This document shows, piece after piece, positions 47,201-58,995 of a stretch of 64,000 bases of DNA. The notes under the pieces were generated by a model that was given only the letters and a program-made list of their open reading frames with translations, searched no databases and had not been told where the DNA came from. Location of the stretch: assembly GCF_002775205.1 (NCBI RefSeq), contig NC_036461.1, positions 10,949,015 to 11,013,014 on the forward strand. The letters run 5' to 3'. The position numbers and the translations under genes are program-made. Each line of letters opens with the position of its first letter. Positions within the stretch are counted from its first letter, which is position 1. The stretch is from Xiphophorus maculatus. Its lineage: Eukaryota > Chordata > Actinopteri > Cyprinodontiformes > Poeciliidae.

Positions 47201-49964
47201 ACTAAACCAGCACTGATGTTTGAATCATGAATTGGTTAAGTCAGAGAAGCAGGAAACGTAAAGGAAAAACAGGAAAAAAAAAATGCACTGGGAGTCACTG
47301 ATACTGAATATATGTTTTACAACGATGACATAGTCACTAACATCTTACAAAGCATTTTAGCAAACCACAATAAATCCTAGAAATAAAGTCAATGGGCGGA
47401 TGGATTCTTGCTTGTACTGACAACAAATGTTGACCCTCTTGTTAACTTACTGTGAAGGAACTTTCCCGCAGCTAATCATTAAAAGGATATTTACCATCTT
47501 TATTAGCCAAGAAACTAACCTCTAAGGATGACATCCCTTTGTGTTTCACACATTGTGCTTTTTCTGGCCCTCAAATCTTCCTGACATCACCTTAAGCTAA
47601 GGCAACATCCATTTGAGATGAGCCATCACTATTATCAGCTGCTTCTGTCTATTTATAAAGCAGTACATTTAGCTCTGTGATTTTTTGTATGTGTGACTAG
47701 TAGAAAAAAAATTGTTCCCTGATTTAAGTCACTGCTTTGTCTTTTCCTGCAACATTTCATAAGATCGACCTCTAGATCATCCAATCCTATCTTACACTGT
47801 TTAGTTTAACGGCCAAGGAAAAAGGTTGAATTTGTGCCTGGTTAATCGTTCTGAGTAAATTTGGTCATTTGTTATGGATCATTAACCTGTAGTAAGACCC
47901 GGTGACGACCCAATTTCTGTTTACTTGCAGCGTTTGTTCTTTAAAACCTCGAGCTATTTCAAATAGTCTGATGTCATGCTGTCCAAAGTTAGGAACCGGC
48001 CCATCAAAGAATTTTCCAACTACTCATTCTTTGTTTCACACCACACCCACCTGGAGTGTTTGGGACTTGAGCTGAGACTGCAGATTTTCCACAGTGATCT
48101 TTATCATACTCATCATTTTTATACTTGTGATGATTGAACAGAAAATGATTTTTTTTTTTCTTGTATCACTCCCACACAACTGGCACGTACACACTGTCTA
48201 ATGGTTGTTATGGACATTTAGTGACCCCCAAGATGCTGTTCTTTGCTTCAGTTCTCCCATAATGAGCTATGAAGATTTTTATTACCTCTTTTCCCTACCT
48301 GCTTACTGTGCAAGGTGGTAAAGTAAATACGGACCCTCATCCAATCTAGTTTCCTGTGACTAAGTGATGGGCCTCCATGTCATGTCACCCTTCTAGGACA
48401 AGAAAACAGAACGATGTTCTTAGAAATTAGGCTCAACTTCAAAAACAATCCTACAGCTGAATACATTTTAAAGGGATTAATATAGGAGGTATTAATTGCA
48501 CAAGGAAGATTATTCCATGTTATGAATTGTTTCCTAATATGGGATTTTTTTCCAGACTGAACAAATTTACTAAAATTAAGTATTGAATTTTTCTGAAAAT
48601 CCTCATAATTCCTGTTAATTCAATATTAGTGCTTCCTAATGCACCAATAGGTTTACTTGTGCCAACATATATTAGATAAAATATTTATCAAATGGCAATT
48701 TATGACCAAGTAATTCATCAAAAAGGGGGTATTTGGAGAAGCTTTTTTGAAATAAAAAGATCGGAGGTCATTTGTGCAGAGCAGTTCAGTGCAGTACCAA
48801 TAATTCATCCCAGCAAAGATGAAGAGTGCCTTTAAAGTCAATTGAAGCCCCTATTTCTTTGGCTGTGCAGATTTACCAAGGACACCTTATCCAGTTAATG
48901 TCAGGGAGGCAGTAAACACCCACACAAAAGCAGAATACAGCTACGCATGGAACATTTTCTCAGATAGGGGAGATGAGACGGATGGGAGCTGTGTAAACAG
49001 GACATGCACAAAAGATTCCTCTAACATACAAAGGAGAATCACTAAAGGATCCCATATCCTTCATCTGATGCCGAACAGTTGACACACAGTCACATGGTTG
49101 CGAACTGTTTGTTTTCGCATACACCTTTCATACAGACCACCTGGGGGACACCCCTCCTGTTTCAGTATACGTCCCTACTCACCAGGGTTCCCCCTGCTTC
49201 CCTCCATCCTTGGTTATGTTTTTATGTAGCAGTCACAAAGAGAGCATCACACTTTCTACACACAGCCTCCTCTGTGGAAAACAATGTTACAATTTCCATC
49301 CAAGAGTTATTAGCCATTTGCCATTTTTCTAGGAGATTTTTAGTGAAGAACCGTAAAAATGTACATAATTTCTTATCACATCTGATGAGTGTTCCTCAAA
49401 ACAAATGTTGTGTCTCCTGCTGCAAGATGGTGGAAGCAGAATAGTTGAATAGAAATATCAACATTGTTGTCCGAGCCCATTTAGGCATAAAATACGGCAA
49501 CAAACTTCTGACCAGTCACGCAACACTTTGCACAAAGAGCAAAGTGTTGCTTTCTGGTTCGATCCAGGCCTGGAGTAGAGTTTGGTAGGCGGATATTTCT
49601 CTTGGAACAAAAATGACACAATTTTCATCATGTGTTTACACTGAGACCAAATTTCAGCACTTCGAAGTAAGTATGTAGGATCTCAGTATATTTGTGGCAC
49701 TATATACTGGCGCAAAAACAATAAAAAAAATACAAGGAGAGAAATGAAGATTTTAACATAGACTTTGTTCTTTAAAAAAAATGATTGAAATGAAATCGCT
49801 TACCTATTTGTCTCTCCAAGTCCGCTGCCTCGTCAGGAGTGGCCCTAGGCAGGACGCCGGGGTCACTGAAGCTGGTTCTCAATAGAGTCCCCAGTACAAA
49901 CAAAAACAGAGCTCCTCCTAAGACTGGGATGATGGGGGTCAGCTCCTGTGCCAGGAACGGACAA
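19817..49964 (-). CDS. zdhhc14: palmitoyltransferase ZDHHC14, 5' partial (427 codons in 8 exons)
   Basis: Minus-strand exons are 49804-49964, 39419-39571, 34499-34636, 32419-32467, 29229-29331, 28142-28251, 26085-26190 and 19817-20281. They join in frame to give 427 residues after a split codon. The Cys-rich domain ([16 protein letters not shown] through SLCDNC) leads into the DHHC catalytic motif in [15 protein letters not shown]. This enzyme class takes palmitate onto the DHHC cysteine and passes it to cysteines of membrane proteins at Golgi or ER. Hydrophobic spans lie before the Cys-rich domain and on both sides of the cytosolic catalytic loop. The TTxE motif (TTNE) and the [11 protein letters not shown] motif, characteristic of the family, follow. 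The C-terminal tail ends [18 protein letters not shown], which I recognise as ZDHHC14-type. The N-terminus (roughly 60-80 residues, with the first membrane span) is not in the window. One intron is AT-AC. Confidence 0.93.
23284..23322. repeat. short-loop inverted repeat
   Basis: 17-bp arms (23284-23300 and 23306-23322) have one mismatch and a 5-nt loop. Confidence 0.7.
23525..23557. repeat. short-loop inverted repeat
   Basis: Perfect 14-bp arms (23525-23538 and 23544-23557) enclose a 5-nt loop. Confidence 0.75.
23766..23779. promoter_or_regulatory. RFX X-box motif
   Basis: GTTACCATAGCAAC matches the palindromic X-box bound by RFX factors (GTNRCC, spacer, RGYAAC) at every position. It lies in the zdhhc14 last intron within a locally less AT-rich stretch (about 23650-23830). 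X-boxes drive ciliary and some immune genes. Use here is an inference. Confidence 0.45.
26085..26190 (-). CDS. zdhhc14: zdhhc14 exon: post-transmembrane segment
   Basis: The split Ser codon (AG plus T) opens [20 protein letters not shown], and the exon ends QSHM in phase 0 at a GTAAG donor. It matches the ZDHHC14 family segment after the last membrane span. Confidence 0.92.
26191..28141 (-). other. zdhhc14 intron
   Basis: GT-AG intron with no supported coding region. A 22-nt T run lies at 27424-27445, followed by an A-rich stretch. Confidence 0.85.
28142..28251 (-). CDS. zdhhc14: zdhhc14 exon: PaCCT-type motif
   Basis: It encodes [20 protein letters not shown], then [16 protein letters not shown]. 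The motif with its conserved Asn (NIFTN) is typical of DHHC enzymes after the fourth membrane span. It enters in phase 0 and leaves in phase 2. Confidence 0.93.
28324..28364. repeat. long perfect inverted repeat with 3-nt loop
   Basis: Arms of 19 bp (28324-28342 and 28346-28364) pair without mismatch around GAA. No target-site duplication is seen, so a transposon origin is not indicated. Confidence 0.8.
29160..29181. repeat. perfect 22-bp palindrome
   Basis: Two 11-bp arms meet without a spacer at GATCGATC. It lies about 50 bp inside the intron from the donor at 29228. Confidence 0.8.
29229..29331 (-). CDS. zdhhc14: zdhhc14 exon: fourth membrane span and TTxE motif
   Basis: It begins with the last base of a split Ser codon, then [20 protein letters not shown], and ends in NQTTNED. 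The acceptor before it is AC, not AG; see the intron entry 29332-32418. The reading frame is fixed on both sides by strong family similarity. Confidence 0.92.
29332..32418 (-). other. AT-AC, U12-type intron of zdhhc14
   Basis: Read on the minus strand, the donor is ATATCCTTTT (from 32418) and the intron ends in CAC (29332). A perfect U12 branch-point sequence TTCCTTAAC lies at 29346-29354, about 15 nt from the 3' end. No minus-strand AG exists between the branch point and the exon, so a GT-AG solution is excluded. The resulting protein (KESPAS then VLEVVV) matches the family without gaps. The 3.1-kb intron also holds a SINE remnant at 31401-31547. Confidence 0.9.
31401..31547 (+). mobile_element. 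tRNA-derived SINE remnant
   Basis: A Pol III B-box-like GGTTTGATTCC (31440-31450) is followed by a pyrimidine-rich body with TTTCTCTCTCTGCCC. It ends CAATAAAGACCACTAACATC and then an A run. The layout resembles an abundant fish SINE family. The 5' part with box A is degraded. Confidence 0.55.
32419..32467 (-). CDS. zdhhc14: zdhhc14 49-bp exon between a U2 and a U12 intron
   Basis: It encodes the luminal-loop segment [17 protein letters not shown] (first and last codons split). The acceptor is a normal cacag; the donor side is the U12 ATATCC. Length and phase (1 in, 2 out) are required for the frame. Confidence 0.9.
32468..34498 (-). other. zdhhc14 intron with repeat remnants
   Basis: GT-AG intron with no supported coding region. 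About 32556-33250 looks like a decayed DNA-transposon-type repeat. It contains a direct duplication of about 25 bp ending in AGTTCTACAGCAAGTTGCCT at about 32956-32975 and 33180-33199. Confidence 0.75.
34499..34636 (-). CDS. zdhhc14: zdhhc14 catalytic exon (DHHC)
   Basis: A split Glu codon is followed by [20 protein letters not shown], containing the DHHC active-site motif. A hydrophobic span follows ([20 protein letters not shown]), then THIIL. Phase 1 in and 1 out; the donor is GTAAGT. Confidence 0.95.
   Translation of the reverse strand, partial: SVLTTTVPGWETVWEGGTTVSSTCSSFPSPSSPSSSSPLSSHTSF
37550..37900 (+). mobile_element. decayed teleost retroposon fragment
   Basis: The segment beginning with CCAGCTTCTGCTGAAGGTTT and CTTCCTGTTATAAGGGAGTT resembles the 3' region of a widespread fish repeat, remembered from other teleost sequences. 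It is diverged and non-coding. Confidence 0.45.
38014..38131 (+). mobile_element. LINE-like 3' end fragment
   Basis: It contains GCCTCTCGCCCAATGGCTGC and CAGCCCCCCTGATGTCGC, then GGATAAGTGTG and TGGATG. This is the usual 3' end of a common fish LINE-type repeat. A related antisense fragment lies at 9085-9150. Confidence 0.55.
39419..39571 (-). CDS. zdhhc14: zdhhc14 exon: Cys-rich domain
   Basis: A split Asp codon opens [20 protein letters not shown], then the zinc-binding Cys/His motif [20 protein letters not shown] up to NCV. It ends in phase 1 at GTGAGT. Confidence 0.95.
43786..43855. repeat. adjacent inverted repeats
   Basis: One inverted repeat has 15-bp arms (43786-43800 and 43806-43820). 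A second has 11-bp arms (43828-43838 and 43845-43855). The motif AAAGGAAAGTGAGGT occurs after each as a direct repeat. Confidence 0.7.
45326..45713. mobile_element. Tc1/mariner-like MITE, 388 bp
   Basis: Termini CAGTACAGACCAAAAGTTTG and its complement (CAAACTTTTGGTCTGTACTG) are flanked on both sides by TA, the Tc1 target duplication. The inverted repeats extend inward with mismatches (ACACACCTTCCAATTCAATG against TTCATTGAATTAAAAGGTGT). No transposase is present. Confidence 0.85.
49520..49550. repeat. short-loop inverted repeat
   Basis: Perfect 12-bp arms (49520-49531 and 49539-49550) enclose a 7-nt loop. Confidence 0.7.
49804..49964 (-). CDS. zdhhc14: first zdhhc14 exon in the window: second membrane span and DPG motif
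   Basis: It begins with the third base of a split codon, then [20 protein letters not shown] and [20 protein letters not shown]. It ends in LERQI plus G at GTAAGC. The DPG motif after the second membrane span is typical of DHHC enzymes. The preceding coding sequence (GRNKFY-type segment and first membrane span) was not found in the window. Confidence 0.93.
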
Positions 49965-50777
49965 CTGGTGAAATAAAAACAGATGATGAAGAAAGAGCAG
50001 CGACAAACCATAAGCAGAAATGCAGAGTTTTATGTTCCAGCACATCAAAACTTCATTTACCCCCATTTCAACATTAGCACAAAAGACAACACTTGGAAAT
50101 TACTGAGGAAGGTATTTAGGTTAAGGAAAGTAACATTCTTGCTTAACAACTAAAGGAAACTAACCACAAAACAGAGTCAAACAAAGGTTCATGAATAAGT
50201 CAGATCCCTATCCAGTCTAAGTAGTGTCTTTCAAAATTTACTATTTAACAGGTTAGATTGGCTAGCAAAAGTATACCCCTGTAACAACTTTTAAAATTGT
50301 TTAAAAATACAAATATTCATACTTGTTATGATACTTGTTTATGTAATAAACCAACAAAGTAGTTCATAACTGTAAAAGGAAACATGGATAAACTTGAATT
50401 TTGAAGATTGATTTGTTTTTCCTACACTTTCACAATTATGTTCCACCCTATGTTCATCCATCACATAAAATATCTCCCAAAACACAGAAAAGTTAAAAAG
50501 TTATGACTTTTTTAAATACACTGCAGCTGGTTACGGCACAAATCATATTAAGTATCACAGGGGTGGGCCTAGGGCACTCTGTGCTTTTTGTTTACGAGTT
50601 TCTGGTATTTTATGAACTTGATGCTGTCTTTTTCCCATGATGCATTCCAGGCTTCTAAATGATACAACATAGATATCACATATTTTTCTCAAAAACATTT
50701 ATTCTGATGAAACTGATTCAAGTTTCCTGTGCTGACTGCTAAATGATTGCTAAAGACAAACGTCAGCACCGTCCACC

Positions 50778-50823
50778 TAATGAACGAACTGTCCTAATAA
50801 CAGTTAGGACAGTTCGTTCATTA
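50778..50823. repeat. long perfect inverted repeat
   Basis: Perfect 19-bp arms (50778-50796 and 50805-50823) enclose an 8-nt loop. There is no visible target duplication. Confidence 0.8.
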
Positions 50824-53644
50824 CTGCAGAGATTAATTACTAAGTGAACCATCTAAACTTGCAGCAAGCCTTACAGCCACAAAGCAAACATACAGCCAAA
50901 CTTAATACAAAAGTATTTCAACACTAAACTTAACCTGTTTTCCAAGCCAGTTAAATATCGAAGAGAATGAATCATTTATGAATCACACCTAAATGTGAAG
51001 CTGGTCAGCAAAATGTGTTTAGAGAAATTTTAAAAAACTGAAGCTATAATCCTAACATCTCTATGAACATTGACCTGTAGAAACCTGAGTGGAAACATGC
51101 AATCCAGCTGCTCTCTACAAATGAATGTCTGGGACATCAGCAGGGGGAAGCAGGCAGGGCAACACAGTTCAGCAAAAACATTTTTTTTAGGTTTAAAAAA
51201 AAATTGGCCATTTTTTGTGTCATTCCTAAGCTATTGGTTGCATTTGCTCAAACAGCCTCCACCTCTGATTTGGTGATTTAGGATCGTGACTTTCTAAATC
51301 AAGATATTGACGCCAGACATTATTGCCTATTTTGAGATATGAGTGCCTCATAACTTATGATAAAATTGCTTTATATGTTAAAATTTACAACCTACAGTTA
51401 TTTGTGTAGGTGAAAAAAATTAAATAAAAAGGCATTCAATGTGATAACCTGGCAAACTGTGGCTATGTGCAGCTAAAGGTGCAGAAAGGCCTAAAATGCA
51501 AGCAAATATTCACTTTTTCTGTTTTCCTTCAGAGGAAAACCCTGAGCCATTTATGTAAACAAACTTTTTCAAACTTATTTTTAACAGGAGTAAAGCCAAA
51601 ATATAAGCACAGATATCATCTATACTGATTTATGGCATGACATTATGTTTCTAAAAACAAAATCCGCTGATCCACTGATCCCAAATCTGTTTGACTGTAT
51701 CATTAACTGAGTCCTCATGTCTGTGTTACAACATCAGCTCAGGCCACATTAGATGAAAAGCCCAACACTGTGGGAGGTTGTGGCAACACTTCATGAAAAA
51801 GGATCTGAAAAAGAACAAAGCGAAATCAGCAAAACAGCCAATGCTGATCAGAGATGAGTCCAACAACAGATATAAAAGCAACTGCTACTTAAACAACTAG
51901 CTTATAGTAAATAGAACATCAGTAAACATACTGTATGTAGCAAGCCTTCTTCTTAAGTAATGGTTTTAAAGTTTAGCTAAAATGTATATTTGTTCGTCTG
52001 TTGGAATAATCCCAGATATTTCCCTGCAAAGTTTTGGCATTTATCCGGCTGTCTGTGACTCTGCTTAAAAATCAACTAAAGCTCAACTTTAGCAGCTTCA
52101 ACAAGTGTACATTAATTTGCACCAAAAGTGAATTTGAATTACTCCTACAATCCAGTGTGATTCAGTTTATCTTGATTACAAGGAGATAAAAATAAAAGTG
52201 TCTCTAAATCTAATCAGAAACGCAAACACAAAACCTTGTTGAAATACGACAGAAAAACAGTAGAAATTTCAGCTTCAGAAAAGGATTAACATCTCAACGG
52301 AGACTTCAGAAACGTCCATTCAGCATATGGCGTCGCTGACATTCCCCTCCTAAATGGATACTCAGAGTTCTACAAAATAATTTAAAAAAAAAACTTTGGA
52401 AAAAATTGCTCATCAAACTAAGTTATATTTTTATTTACCTTGACAGTGTAACTAGAATCTAAGTGTTGTTCAGAGTCTAACTGAGCTCCATGTCTGTTTG
52501 GAGTCACACAAGGTTGTGCCCGACTTCCTTCAACAAAATGTGACCAACTTTATAACTGAGTACATACTGATTCAGAACTTCTTAGGTTGTTCAAAGCTTA
52601 TCCATACACAGCAACAGTCTACAAAGCAGCTAATTAAGCTAGCATCGATAATCAGTGGCAATTTCTTCAGGTGGCCCTTGCAATATTTAAGAAATGAAGG
52701 CCCTGCTATGCTTAGTTTCTTGATGTTTTCATTAGCATTTGCTTTGTGAAAGACCATTTGTTCCACAGGTTGGTCCAGAGGTTATGAAAATAATTTTTTG
52801 CAATGCACAATGGATTGTAGAAATAAGGTTGACTGGGTCAGAAGCTGTGTATTTTTCCCGAATGCCTTTTCGAGGCATAAGCGTGCTTGCATGCTTTTGT
52901 GATTCTGCTGTTAGGTTTTCCGTCAACAGATACTTTTGGTAAGAGAGGGCCCAGTCCAATTTGAGACTTTCTCAACGTGAAAATCAGGATTTACTTGTAA
53001 GTCAAGATGGCAGGATCCTGTTCTTAGGAGCAAGCTTCACAAGAGATTCAGTGGCTACAACACTGCTTAAATGGGAATTACAGAAATCACCAGTTTGTAC
53101 AGTTCCTCTGAAAACACTCCTCCCCACCGAAGAGTCTATACAAACAATGACGAAAACAGGAAATCTAATAATCCAAAAAATGAACAAAAAAACTTCAGTT
53201 GGACACTTTAGGGTTAGTCTTTACACACGCAATGAAATTAAGTGGTGACAAGTAAACATGACTAAAAGCAACACCTAGTTAAAAGTAGGCACTGTACCTT
53301 ACTTAAGCTTGTTTTTCTAATTAGCCGGCTGCCATTTACTATGGTTAATTATGCATCATGGTATTGCATATTAAAAGGTGAAGAAACAGCAGACTACTTT
53401 GCAAGACTCTGTTCTGTGTAAACAATCATTAAATTCAGAAGCATCCGTTGCAAAACAAAATTTCAGTTACAAAATCTGCAGATTTTTGAAGCCAGTTACT
53501 GTTGGTTCCCTGCTGAACAAGGCATTAAACTTGATAAAACAAAATAAAGCAGAAGAAATTACCCCCCAAAAGTGGATGGCTAAACATTGGCTTTCTAAAT
53601 TTAGACATGTTTTAGGTATCGTTTCAACTATATATATATCTATA

Positions 53645-53663
53645 CACACACACACACACACAC
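53645..53663. repeat. (CA)n microsatellite
   Basis: About nine CA units follow a short ATCTATA-type run. Confidence 0.85.
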
Positions 53664-54819
53664 CCCACCACAAAGTCCTCCACATTAATTCCCTAATATA
53701 ATTTCTGAATTTTAAAATCTTAAATAGGACATTAGTGAAGGCTAAAACTTACAGCTTTTTTTAACTGCCAGTAATCTGCAATTGCAGAACCAAAAAAAAA
53801 AAAAAAAACATATTTTGAAAGTAACTCCACACATGGAAGGGAAAGCTTTTTAAAGACAACATAGATCATGGATAAAAGTAATGATTTGGCAAGAAATGTA
53901 CTGAATCCAGCATTGGAACCACAATTAATACTATGTACTTTGTTGAAGAGATGTGGTGCTCAACCTCCTGTAACGTAAAAATCCTGTCATACTTCAAAAC
54001 CTATCCACTGACAAACAGATAATTTAAAAGAAAGTGGAAAAAAAATACACTACAAGCAACAGCATCTGTACTTTAAGAGCGACGTTTCAATGAGTCGTTT
54101 CAGTTACATAAAGAAAACGTGATCAAGTGTGGCATAAAGCGACACTTGACACAGATTAAACACCAAACCCACCTGGGAGAAAGGACATATCCATTAACCC
54201 CACTCCTCCTGTGAATCTTTACTCAGGCATGTCTATGCGCTGCAGATATACAAAAACTTGCCCAGTCAAGCCCCGTCAAATGAAACATCTCTGACATTTA
54301 TCTTCATCTGTCGATGAACAGCGGTAGTAAGACTACTTCAGCAGCTCCCGTTCCTAAGAAGACTTTGAGAGAGCAGAAACGAACAAAGTCACATTGTCGT
54401 TTTTATTTTCTTCCAATCCACTTCTTATATTTACAGAAACTTTGGAGGCATCGTTACCATAGAGACGGACGGCATGCAATGTCAGACATGGTAAGTTTCA
54501 AAAGGGGCTATGGTTACCCCGGAAACAGCCACATCAGTGAGTTGAAGCCTCATAGGAAAGGAGCAGCAGACTTTAACCAATTTTTTAGTCTGTCTTGTTG
54601 AAAGAAACAAAAAGATTTAGTGAAAAAAACAAGGAGGACATCTAATAAGGCCAAAACCAATGAATACACAGAGGCTGAAGTGAAGACTAAAACAGGACAA
54701 ACCTAAGAGTTGAGAAGCTTTTTGCACTAATTACACCAAGTCTGGGTTGCAGTGAAAGCTGCATCTTTAATGGTCACAGTCTCATCATCGATACGTCAGG
54801 TGAGGGAGAAATCAATATT

Positions 54820-55190
54820 AGGGATGCACAGATATAAAAATTTGTGCCGATATTGATATTGGATATTAATATTGCTGTTGTGGCCGATATCCGATATTGA
54901 CCTATGTATACATTTCACAACCCTTGCCATACTGTGGGGAGAAAAGGAAACCACAATGCTGACTTCACCACTCCTTTTCTGATTCAGTTAAACTCCCCAC
55001 AATTCTGTGCTGCATCACTGTCAGTCACATGACCAAACAAATACCACATGACCAGAAGCAAATAACAAATTGGAAATAAATATTGGTTAGTAATCTTAGA
55101 CCAGTTGTATTTATTGGATCGATACCTGTATATTAAAAAATGACCAACATCAACTGATACTCAGGTCATTGCCAATCTCTTGTGCGTCCC
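54820..55190. mobile_element. hAT-like non-autonomous element
   Basis: The left end GGGATGCACAGATA and right end CTCTTGTGCGTCCC are imperfect inverted repeats. The interior is rich in GATATTG/CCGATATC motifs, as in an abundant fish hAT-type repeat. The flanks CAATATTA and CATTATTA suggest an 8-bp duplication with one or more changes. Confidence 0.65.
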
Positions 55191-58100
55191 ACATTATTAT
55201 CGCAGCTACTGTACATCTGAAAGTTGGTCCATTTAACAAAGTTATGTTGAGTTCTACTCAACGTGCCATGTATGTACAATTTAATGTTAGCATTATTTAG
55301 AAATAAGACGTGAAAAAATATATTCAGGACAGTGACAGTTAAAAATTTATTTTGGTGTGATATGCAAAAGACACCCTTTTCTCACCACAGAGTAGTCATT
55401 ATATTGTTTTGTAATGGAAATATTATAATACTATTGTGGATGTAGACAGGAAAAGATTATATATTGTCACTGGGAAACCTTCAGCTATTCTTACAGAATA
55501 TACAATGGACACCCGAATACTCACTGTTGAGTATTTATTTATTATTTTTTTATGAGGAACATAACTCCAAATTATTTTGATTTCTTGTAGAGGACATACA
55601 AAGTTTTCAAACGAAAATTCAGCTTGGGAACATAAAATAGGTGTAATGATACTTAACATGTTATTGGCAAGATTTTGCTAAGCACCCAATCCAGGAACAC
55701 AGATAAGATTGTGGATGTTAGCCTGTGTGGTAGCCTATTAAACTAGGCAGCTATCAGCATTTTTAAAAGTGGTTATATGTGGATTTTATTCATACATGGC
55801 TGTGGTCCCTAACCCACATGCCCCTTCACTGCACTGGAGATTGGAAATATAGAAGTATTTTCAAATACATTTTGAAATATTTAACCAGAGATTAAAAAAC
55901 AAAAACAAAACAAAAAGATCTCATTGCTGTATCTTTAGGGTAACGTCAAATGAAGAATAAACTTAAACCATTTTCCAAGTGTTTTCATCTCCCTAATGGA
56001 AAAAGCAATAAGTAAAAGTTAAAAGTTAGGGTGGAGCAACAGGACCACAAAACTCGACTGCCAAATGGAACAAGTTAAAATATGGTAAACTTTGCCAAGT
56101 CTGAAGAGCAAAAGTAACGCTTCACTTCAGTAAAATCTCACAAGGTCACATGTATTTGCTTTCCAAAGGGTTAAAAACCTATCATTGAATGTGCTTACAA
56201 TGTAAACAATCATGACTCAAATCTAATGTCATCAAGCTTGTCAAGACTCCACTGGAAGTTAATCATTGAGGACTTTCACCTGAGCTTTATTTAATCAAGT
56301 AAAACTTGCTTCACTCGGCACTGTTCCCAGTTTGTCCTCCGAGATTAACAGGTCTCTTTTTTCTTATGGTAACTCTAAAAACAGCAATCCACTGATCTGT
56401 GAAAAACAAAATGTTTGTCATGCAAAGTTAACAGCTGTTATCTGAATCTGCAGTCGGTTTTCAGGGTGATTACCCGATAAGAAATGTCAACATTAACACT
56501 AAAAGGAACTTCAAATATGTTTAATGCCATGTTAAAATACCTCTCTGGCCTTCCAGGTTACAGTATCATTAACCATCCGTTACATGAAAACAAAGGCTTT
56601 GTCTTCTTGGGTTTTTATAACGTTTTGATTGGGTTTGATAGCAGACCAGGGCAGAATATGAATCTCCTCATAGCCATAGGCCAACTCATTTGTCTGCAAA
56701 ACAAGAGAACATGACAAGCTTTTGCAAACAATTGCATTTTTTACCCAAACTCCTCCACAGTCTCCAGAGATTTTCATCCAGATTTCAGACAGATGCCAAC
56801 TGCAAAACATGTGTCACTCATGTTTTCCAAAGACCTACAAATTCTTGAGGTCTAACCATTCAGCCTCGTTCTTGCACTCAATCACCCCTGGAAAAAGGGC
56901 CTGGATGTACCTTGGAGGAGGGGGTTGACAAACAGAGAGTGCAGGACTGATTAAAGACTTTAAGCAAGCCGGGGAAAGAAATCACGCAACACACACAAAA
57001 AAAAGCGAGAGGCCAGTGGAACTGGTGGTGGCACTGGAGTTTCAGAAAAAGAAGTGTGCTTATATTATTCTACAATAATCTACATCTGCAAGTCTAACTT
57101 TTAAAGTTTCAAGTTTGATAACTCACTCGAAAGAGTGAGTTATTTTTTCCCCCACATTCAACCACCCATTTGAAAAACGATAAGGCAGTTAGACAAGATT
57201 TAAAGTGGCACTGTACTGGTGTGAGAGGAATGTTTTTTTGTTTCCTTATGCCTAGCAATGGGTGTGACTGTTTGAGTTATGTGGACAAAGTCTGTTTCGC
57301 AACTATTTGCCTGACAACACTCAAAAAAGGACTTATTTTCTTGATCACCCATGCGGCAAACCTTTTTTCCACCCATTCTTTCTGGGAATTTTCTACAAAA
57401 AGCTAACAATATCGAGGATAAGAAAAAGCACAAATTTTTCCTTTTTTAAGTGCATGTTTGCAAAGCCATCTTGAGAGTAATTGTATGCATTCAATGCTTT
57501 GGGTATTCATTAAACAGATTTTCTTTCATGCACTTTGGGGCATGTTTCAAAGGAGCTACACCTGAAAGTACTTTAAAGCATTTTTAACAACCCACTTAAT
57601 CAAAACTGAAGGCAGAGACTATTTGTTTGGTTGAGAGAGTTACTGGGCAAATGTGAAATGTGGGCAGTTTTAGCTTCAACAACCTCCAAAACATTTCAGC
57701 TGCATGGATTAGCCACAAAAGCAAACCTGTCAAACACATGGACAAAACTCAGTACTCCATCCATATTTCAAGAACACTGTTGCCCAAAGTGAATCGGTTG
57801 TGTTAAGAGTTTGATGTAAGTTAATGCTCATCAAAGCGCTGCTTATTTTAGCCGTTTTAATACATGTACCTGATGGGAATCATAACAGGATCACTGTAAC
57901 TCTGCATCTGTCAGGCAGATGAAAAGCAGAATAGACAGCTTCCCATAAATTAGGTTGAAGGGGAGCAAAAAAAAAAAGCTAACATGCAGCGACATTTTTG
58001 TAAATGTTTAATGCAGCTGTCAACCTTTTAGCTATAATGCAGTAAAAAAAAAAACAACTAAAAACTACTAATAAAGCTAGACTTTTTTTGATGAATCTGT

Positions 58101-58936
58101 CAGACAGACGAGATAAATGACTGATTTCTGCACCTTTTCTTGCACAAAATGAGGATGCATTTCTTCCTGAATGAAGCGTGTCAGACAGGGGTCCTAAACA
58201 ATGTTCAGTTCCCAACAGTCTATAAATAAGCAGCTGCAGTGTTTACTGGGGGTATTTAAAAAAGCCTTACAAATGTACACAACACTAAACATAAACTTTA
58301 AAGCATTCCTGTACCATGTAACTGCACAGATGTTTATAGAATGCACTGTGAAAACAATGATTCCCAAATTGCAGATTAAATTATCTGCTTTCTTCTTGAA
58401 TATCAGATAAAAATAACCTCACCAACTGTTTTCAAATTATGATTTTATTTACTAAGAGAAAAGACAACTATCCAAAGCAACCTGGCCTGATATAAAAAAA
58501 GATTATCCCACTTGCTAAATCATTATTTACCTGCAATTACCCTAATGCGAGAGTTCAGTTTTATTAGAAAGTCCAAATCTAACGACTGCCAGACCTGTAG
58601 AATGAAGAAACCACTTGAACAGAGCACATCTGACAACATGAAATAGGACAAAAAATCTCAAAAACAACACATAATGTCCCGAGATAAAATTCAAGAATTG
58701 ATATTTGCTGAAAACGTTGACATTTACTGGCCTGCAAAGTCTTACAAAGACATTTCTAAAGTTTTGGATCCCAGAAAACCACACTGACAGCTAATTGTCC
58801 ACAAAGGCAGAAAAGACAGACATTTTCTTAACATCTTAATTGAAGACAACTAAGAACCCGTTTACCATTTCGCATGCAAAGCATTTAACTCTGTTTAACC
58901 CCTTAACTGTCACCTCCAATATGCCTACATGTTCAT

Positions 58937-58995
58937 TAATGGGTGACAGCTGAATCACCCATTACAAAGTAACCTATGTTACTTTCATAGGTTAC
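58937..58995. repeat. two adjacent hairpins
   Basis: Two perfect 10-bp-arm inverted repeats stand side by side: 58937-58946 with 58955-58964, and 58969-58978 with 58986-58995. Confidence 0.65.

Larger units (their letters stand above)
39572..49803 (-). other. zdhhc14 10-kb intron
   Basis: GT-AG intron. It contains a Tc1-like MITE (45326-45713), nested inverted repeats (43786-43855) and a hairpin (49520-49550). No conserved coding frame was recognised. Confidence 0.8.

Noticed and set aside
54314-54601. 95-aa plus-strand open frame in the zdhhc14 5' intron
   Set aside because: There is no recognisable domain, no splice-site or promoter support, and the length is within chance for this region.
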